Shown here: piece by piece, positions 14,158-16,436 of the stretch
How positions within the stretch are numbered: position 1 is the stretch's first letter
Layout of the letters: each line of letters begins with the position of its first letter
Assembly: GCA_003554345.1 (NCBI GenBank)
Contig: PWGE01000138.1
Span: forward strand, 1 to 16,436
Direction: 5' to 3'
DNA length: 16,436 bases
Origin: T1SED10-198M sp003554345 [NCBI: Candidatus Sumerlaeota bacterium]
Lineage (GTDB): Bacteria > Sumerlaeota > T1SED10-198M
The notes under the pieces: model-generated
Seen by the model: the letters and a program-made list of their open reading frames with translations, nothing else
What the model was told of the DNA's origin: nothing
The model's database searches: none
Translations under genes and position numbers: made by a program

Positions 14158-14976
14158 ATGGTAGAAGAAGAGAAAACCTATCCCTCTTTTTTCCAGGCAT
14201 GTGGATTGTTACTGTGTTGGTTCTTTTTGATTACGGCATGGGGTTTTTTTCTGTCCCTGCTATTCCGCACAACTATTGTTGATGAACACTCTACGTCTGC
14301 CTATATCTTGCAGTGGTTCTTTCCTCACCTGGTATTGAGCAGTGGTATAATATGGTTCGGCTTACAAAGAGCAGGTGAGACAGGTTCGGGAGTATGGAAG
14401 TCGCCCCCCATTCCCTCTTTTCTATATCCTTTTCTTCTTTTGTTTTTGATTGGTCAATCCCTGTTTCTCATAGAATTTTCTGTTTTGATTCAGCACCTGT
14501 TTCCTCTGCCTGATTTATGGATGGAAGTGTTTCGGGATCTTTTCCGGGGCCATTGGTTTCTGGTTTTTTTGCTTGTTGCCGTTATTGTGCCGATAGTGGA
14601 AGAGTTTATCTTTCGGGGAATTATTCTCAGAGGTTTTTTAAAACGTTATACCCCCTTTCTGGCAGTAGTTCTTTCCTCAGTTTTATTTGCTTTGATGCAT
14701 ATGAATATAGTCCAGATGGTAACAGGTTTTCTGGCTGGGTTGGTCCTGGGATGGTTATATTATAAAACATATTCTCTGAAGCTGGTTATAGTTGCCCATG
14801 CTTTGCATAATACTCTTTCATTGATTTCGGGAGGTTATACTGAATTTCCTGCACTTGAAGTAATGTCTTACAAATTAATGTTCTCAGGGTTGATAGTAGC
14901 CCTGGCAACCTTTTTTTACTTATCCCGTTATTGGAAGAAGCTCTTCCAGAAAAAAGAGGGGGAGTTTATAGAATAA
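14158..14976 (+). CDS. CPBP family intramembrane metalloprotease (CAAX/Abi type)
   Basis: A 272-residue membrane protein with about seven to eight hydrophobic helices. The CPBP active-site motifs are complete: E148-E149-x3-R153 in VEEFIFRG, F177-x3-H181 in FALMHMN, and H214-x3-N218 in VAHALHNTL. Family members are glutamate-type intramembrane peptidases; roles include CAAX-like processing, bacteriocin self-immunity and, in some Firmicutes, sporulation-linked regulation. The gene lies 86 nt after spmB on the same strand without an evident promoter, so read-through from the spm operon is possible. The ribosome binding site is weak. The substrate is unknown. Confidence 0.9.
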   Translation: MVEEEKTYPSFFQACGLLLCWFFLITAWGFFLSLLFRTTIVDEHSTSAYILQWFFPHLVLSSGIIWFGLQRAGETGSGVWKSPPIPSFLYPFLLLFLIGQSLFLIEFSVLIQHLFPLPDLWMEVFRDLFRGHWFLVFLLVAVIVPIVEEFIFRGIILRGFLKRYTPFLAVVLSSVLFALMHMNIVQMVTGFLAGLVLGWLYYKTYSLKLVIVAHALHNTLSLISGGYTEFPALEVMSYKLMFSGLIVALATFFYLSRYWKKLFQKKEGEFIE

Positions 14977-15053
14977 AGGTTGCCGCTTGTTCTGGAAGTG
15001 CCTGTCTTTCTGCTTAGGGCGTCAAGACGCTCAATGTGAATGCTGATTGTATT

Positions 15054-15122
15054 TCCTCTAAAAATAGAACTATCTTCAGGAGCCAGAATTCAGGAGACAG
15101 AAGTCAGAATGGGAAGGAACAA
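15054..15122 (+). repeat. Dispersed intergenic repeat, copy D
   Basis: It matches copy A (4300-4368) at 63 of 69 positions, ungapped and in the same orientation, about 10.7 kb away. The six differences are scattered, as expected for an old dispersed repeat and not a recent duplication. Confidence 0.8.
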
Positions 15123-15348
15123 AGAATAAGAATGTTTCACGCGAAGCTCGCAAAGCCCGCAAAGTAATACCTTGCAAGAAAATATTAAAGAAGATTGCAA
15201 ATCCGCCAGAGTGAACTTTCAGGCAGACAGAAAATCAGTCCCGGAAAACATGATATTATCTTTTTTTCGTGCTTTATTCTCAGAATAGATGCTTTCTTCA
15301 GTAAGGAGAAAAAGTAATTATTTTTCCTGTTCATTTTGCATCATGATG

Positions 15349-15376
15349 TTAAAATTTTCATCGAATTTGTTATAAG
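15349..15376 (+). promoter_or_regulatory. Possible promoter of the serine hydrolase gene
   Basis: TTAAAA (15349-15354), a 16-nt spacer and TATAAG (15371-15376) resemble a weak sigma-A promoter 31 nt before the start codon. The match is partial and the sequence AT-rich, so chance is a real alternative. Confidence 0.25.
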
Positions 15377-15407
15377 AAAAACTGGTTAAGGAGGGAAAGT
15401 TACTGAG

Positions 15408-16436
15408 ATGAGAAGAAAAATGATTGTTTTGCTGATTACTTTTTTATGGGGAGGTGTTTTTATGCTTGCTTCTGAACAGACAGGGCAAGAGTTACACCAT
15501 GAAATTGAAGAACTGGTTCATGAAGAGCTGGAAAAGGATAATTTCCCGGGAGCTGTGATATACGTGGGAAAAGGTGAAAGCACAGTATTCTTAGAAGCGT
15601 ATGGTCATAAAACCGAAGAAAATGGAAAAGGTGAAATGACCCGTGATACTATTTTTGACCTGGCTTCTCTTACCAAGCCGGTTGCCACTGCCACAGCTGT
15701 TTTGCACCTCGTTGAAGAAGGTAAGATTCAACTGGGGGCGCCGGTGGGTAGATATCTCCCTGAATTTGCCAGGGAAGGAAAAGAAGGGGTACAGGTGAAT
15801 CATCTCCTCTCTCATACTTCCGGTTTGCCGGCTTATATGAATGCTCAAAATATTAAAGAGAAATACGGTTCTCCCTGTCCGGATGAATTGCCGGAAGAGA
15901 TATATGCTTTATCTTTAAACAATGAACCTGGAGAAGAAATGACGTACAGCTGCCTTGGATATATTGTTCTGGGTGAGCTGGTAAAAGAGGTCAGTGGTCT
16001 TGATCTGGCGGAATACACTGATAAGCATCTTTGGAAGCCTCTTCAAATGATAGACACTTCTTTCAATCCTTCTTCCGGATCACATGATAGAATAGCACCA
16101 ACCCAGATAATTGATGGAGAACCACTGGTGGGACTGGTTCATGACCCTCTGGCACGCCTGATGGATGGAGTATCTGGGAATGCCGGCTTATTTTCCACAG
16201 CGGAAGATCTGGCTCGTTATATTCGTACAATTTTCAATAATGGCATATATGATAACACCCCGGTCTTATCAGAAAGTAGCGTCTTTTTTCTTACAAATGA
16301 ACAGATAAAGGGAAGGTCCTATGGATTTGATGTAAGATCAAGTTTTTCATGGATAGAAGGTGACCATGCGCCCACTCAGACATTTTCTCATTCCGGTTAT
16401 ACGGGCACTTCTCTCGTGATTGACCCGGAGAATGAA
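15408..16436 (+). CDS. Secreted serine hydrolase of the beta-lactamase/class C fold (3' partial)
   Basis: The open frame runs off the right edge after 343 codons. The N-terminus is a signal peptide (RRKMIVLLITFLWGGVFML). The active-site motifs are S87-L-T-K90 (SxxK), Y180-S-C182 where Y-x-N is usual, and H328-S-G330 replacing K-T-G. LLSHTSGLPAY and the VHDPLARLMDGVSGNAGLFS block resemble serine hydrolases that act on muropeptides or esters near nagZ in other bacteria, but no nagZ is visible here. It could be a D,D-peptidase-like enzyme, an esterase or a muramyl-modifying hydrolase; a true beta-lactamase is unlikely. AGGAGG lies about 13 nt before the ATG, which is a long spacing; ATG 15420 is an alternative start but would shorten the signal peptide. 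Confidence 0.87.
   Translation, partial: MRRKMIVLLITFLWGGVFMLASEQTGQELHHEIEELVHEELEKDNFPGAVIYVGKGESTVFLEAYGHKTEENGKGEMTRDTIFDLASLTKPVATATAVLHLVEEGKIQLGAPVGRYLPEFAREGKEGVQVNHLLSHTSGLPAYMNAQNIKEKYGSPCPDELPEEIYALSLNNEPGEEMTYSCLGYIVLGELVKEVSGLDLAEYTDKHLWKPLQMIDTSFNPSSGSHDRIAPTQIIDGEPLVGLVHDPLARLMDGVSGNAGLFSTAEDLARYIRTIFNNGIYDNTPVLSESSVFFLTNEQIKGRSYGFDVRSSFSWIEGDHAPTQTFSHSGYTGTSLVIDPENE

Larger units (their letters stand above)
14977..15407. other. Repeat-rich non-coding spacer
   Basis: No gene is visible. It holds a small hairpin (GCGTC AA GACGC, 15019-15030), repeat copy D (15054-15122), a CGAAGCTCGCAAAGCCCGC-like block (15142-15160) with CGCAAAG words, and a CCGGAAAA...TTTTTTTCGTG block (15241-15281) matching 5453-5512. 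The last ~60 bases hold the leader of the next gene. Confidence 0.6.

Overview
The window reads like a chromosomal segment of an endospore-forming, Firmicutes/Clostridia-like anaerobe of moderate GC. The support is a dacB-ldcA-spmA-spmB gene run, strong AGGAGG-type ribosome binding sites, a hemerythrin, a bacillithiol/thioredoxin-type ArsC, and a surface protein carrying cohesin and dockerin modules. Placement below that level (for example among haloalkaliphilic clostridial lineages) would be a guess. No rRNA, tRNA, CRISPR array, transposase or phage gene was seen.

Layout. (1) 1-4163: the 3' part of a very large secreted mosaic protein whose start lies left of the window. It has a GLUG-repeat tail, an FGE/sulfatase-modifying-factor-like domain, three PKD domains, a beta-propeller-like stretch, FN3, cohesin, dockerin and a second cohesin, and it ends at a strong intrinsic terminator. 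(2) 4214-5717: repeat-rich spacer DNA around a single bacteriohemerythrin gene. (3) 5718-8904: an arsenic-type cassette made of an autoregulated arsR with a striking operator, an ArsP-type permease, a CxxC thioredoxin-fold protein, a 38-codon small ORF, a notably AT-rich SAM methyltransferase and arsC. (4) 8935-9914, minus strand: a membrane-anchored zinc-finger protein, a stand-alone hisI and a small membrane protein resembling sodium-symporter accessory subunits. (5) 10023-14071: a tightly packed peptidoglycan/sporulation operon of an S13 D,D-carboxypeptidase, an S66 L,D-carboxypeptidase, SpmA with an extra ~150-residue ectodomain, and SpmB. (6) 14158-14976: a CPBP intramembrane protease. 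(7) 14977-15407: a second repeat-rich spacer, with copies related to those in region 2. (8) 15408-end: a secreted serine hydrolase of the beta-lactamase fold, cut by the right edge.

How the genes work together. Region 3 can be read as As(V) reduction (ArsC), export of trivalent (organo)arsenicals (ArsP), thiol redox support (CxxC protein) and possibly methylation, under ArsR control. Region 5 parallels the dacB-spmA-spmB operon of Bacillus subtilis, which tunes spore cortex cross-linking. Here the D,D-carboxypeptidase belongs to a different family and an L,D-carboxypeptidase is added. The dispersed repeats form a modular family: a shared head is joined to two alternative tails, one of them a near-perfect hairpin. 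No single system here can be called new with certainty. The best candidates are the modified dacB/ldcA/spmA/spmB module, the cohesin-dockerin-cohesin FGE/PKD protein, and the ArsP-thioredoxin-methyltransferase-ArsC cassette.
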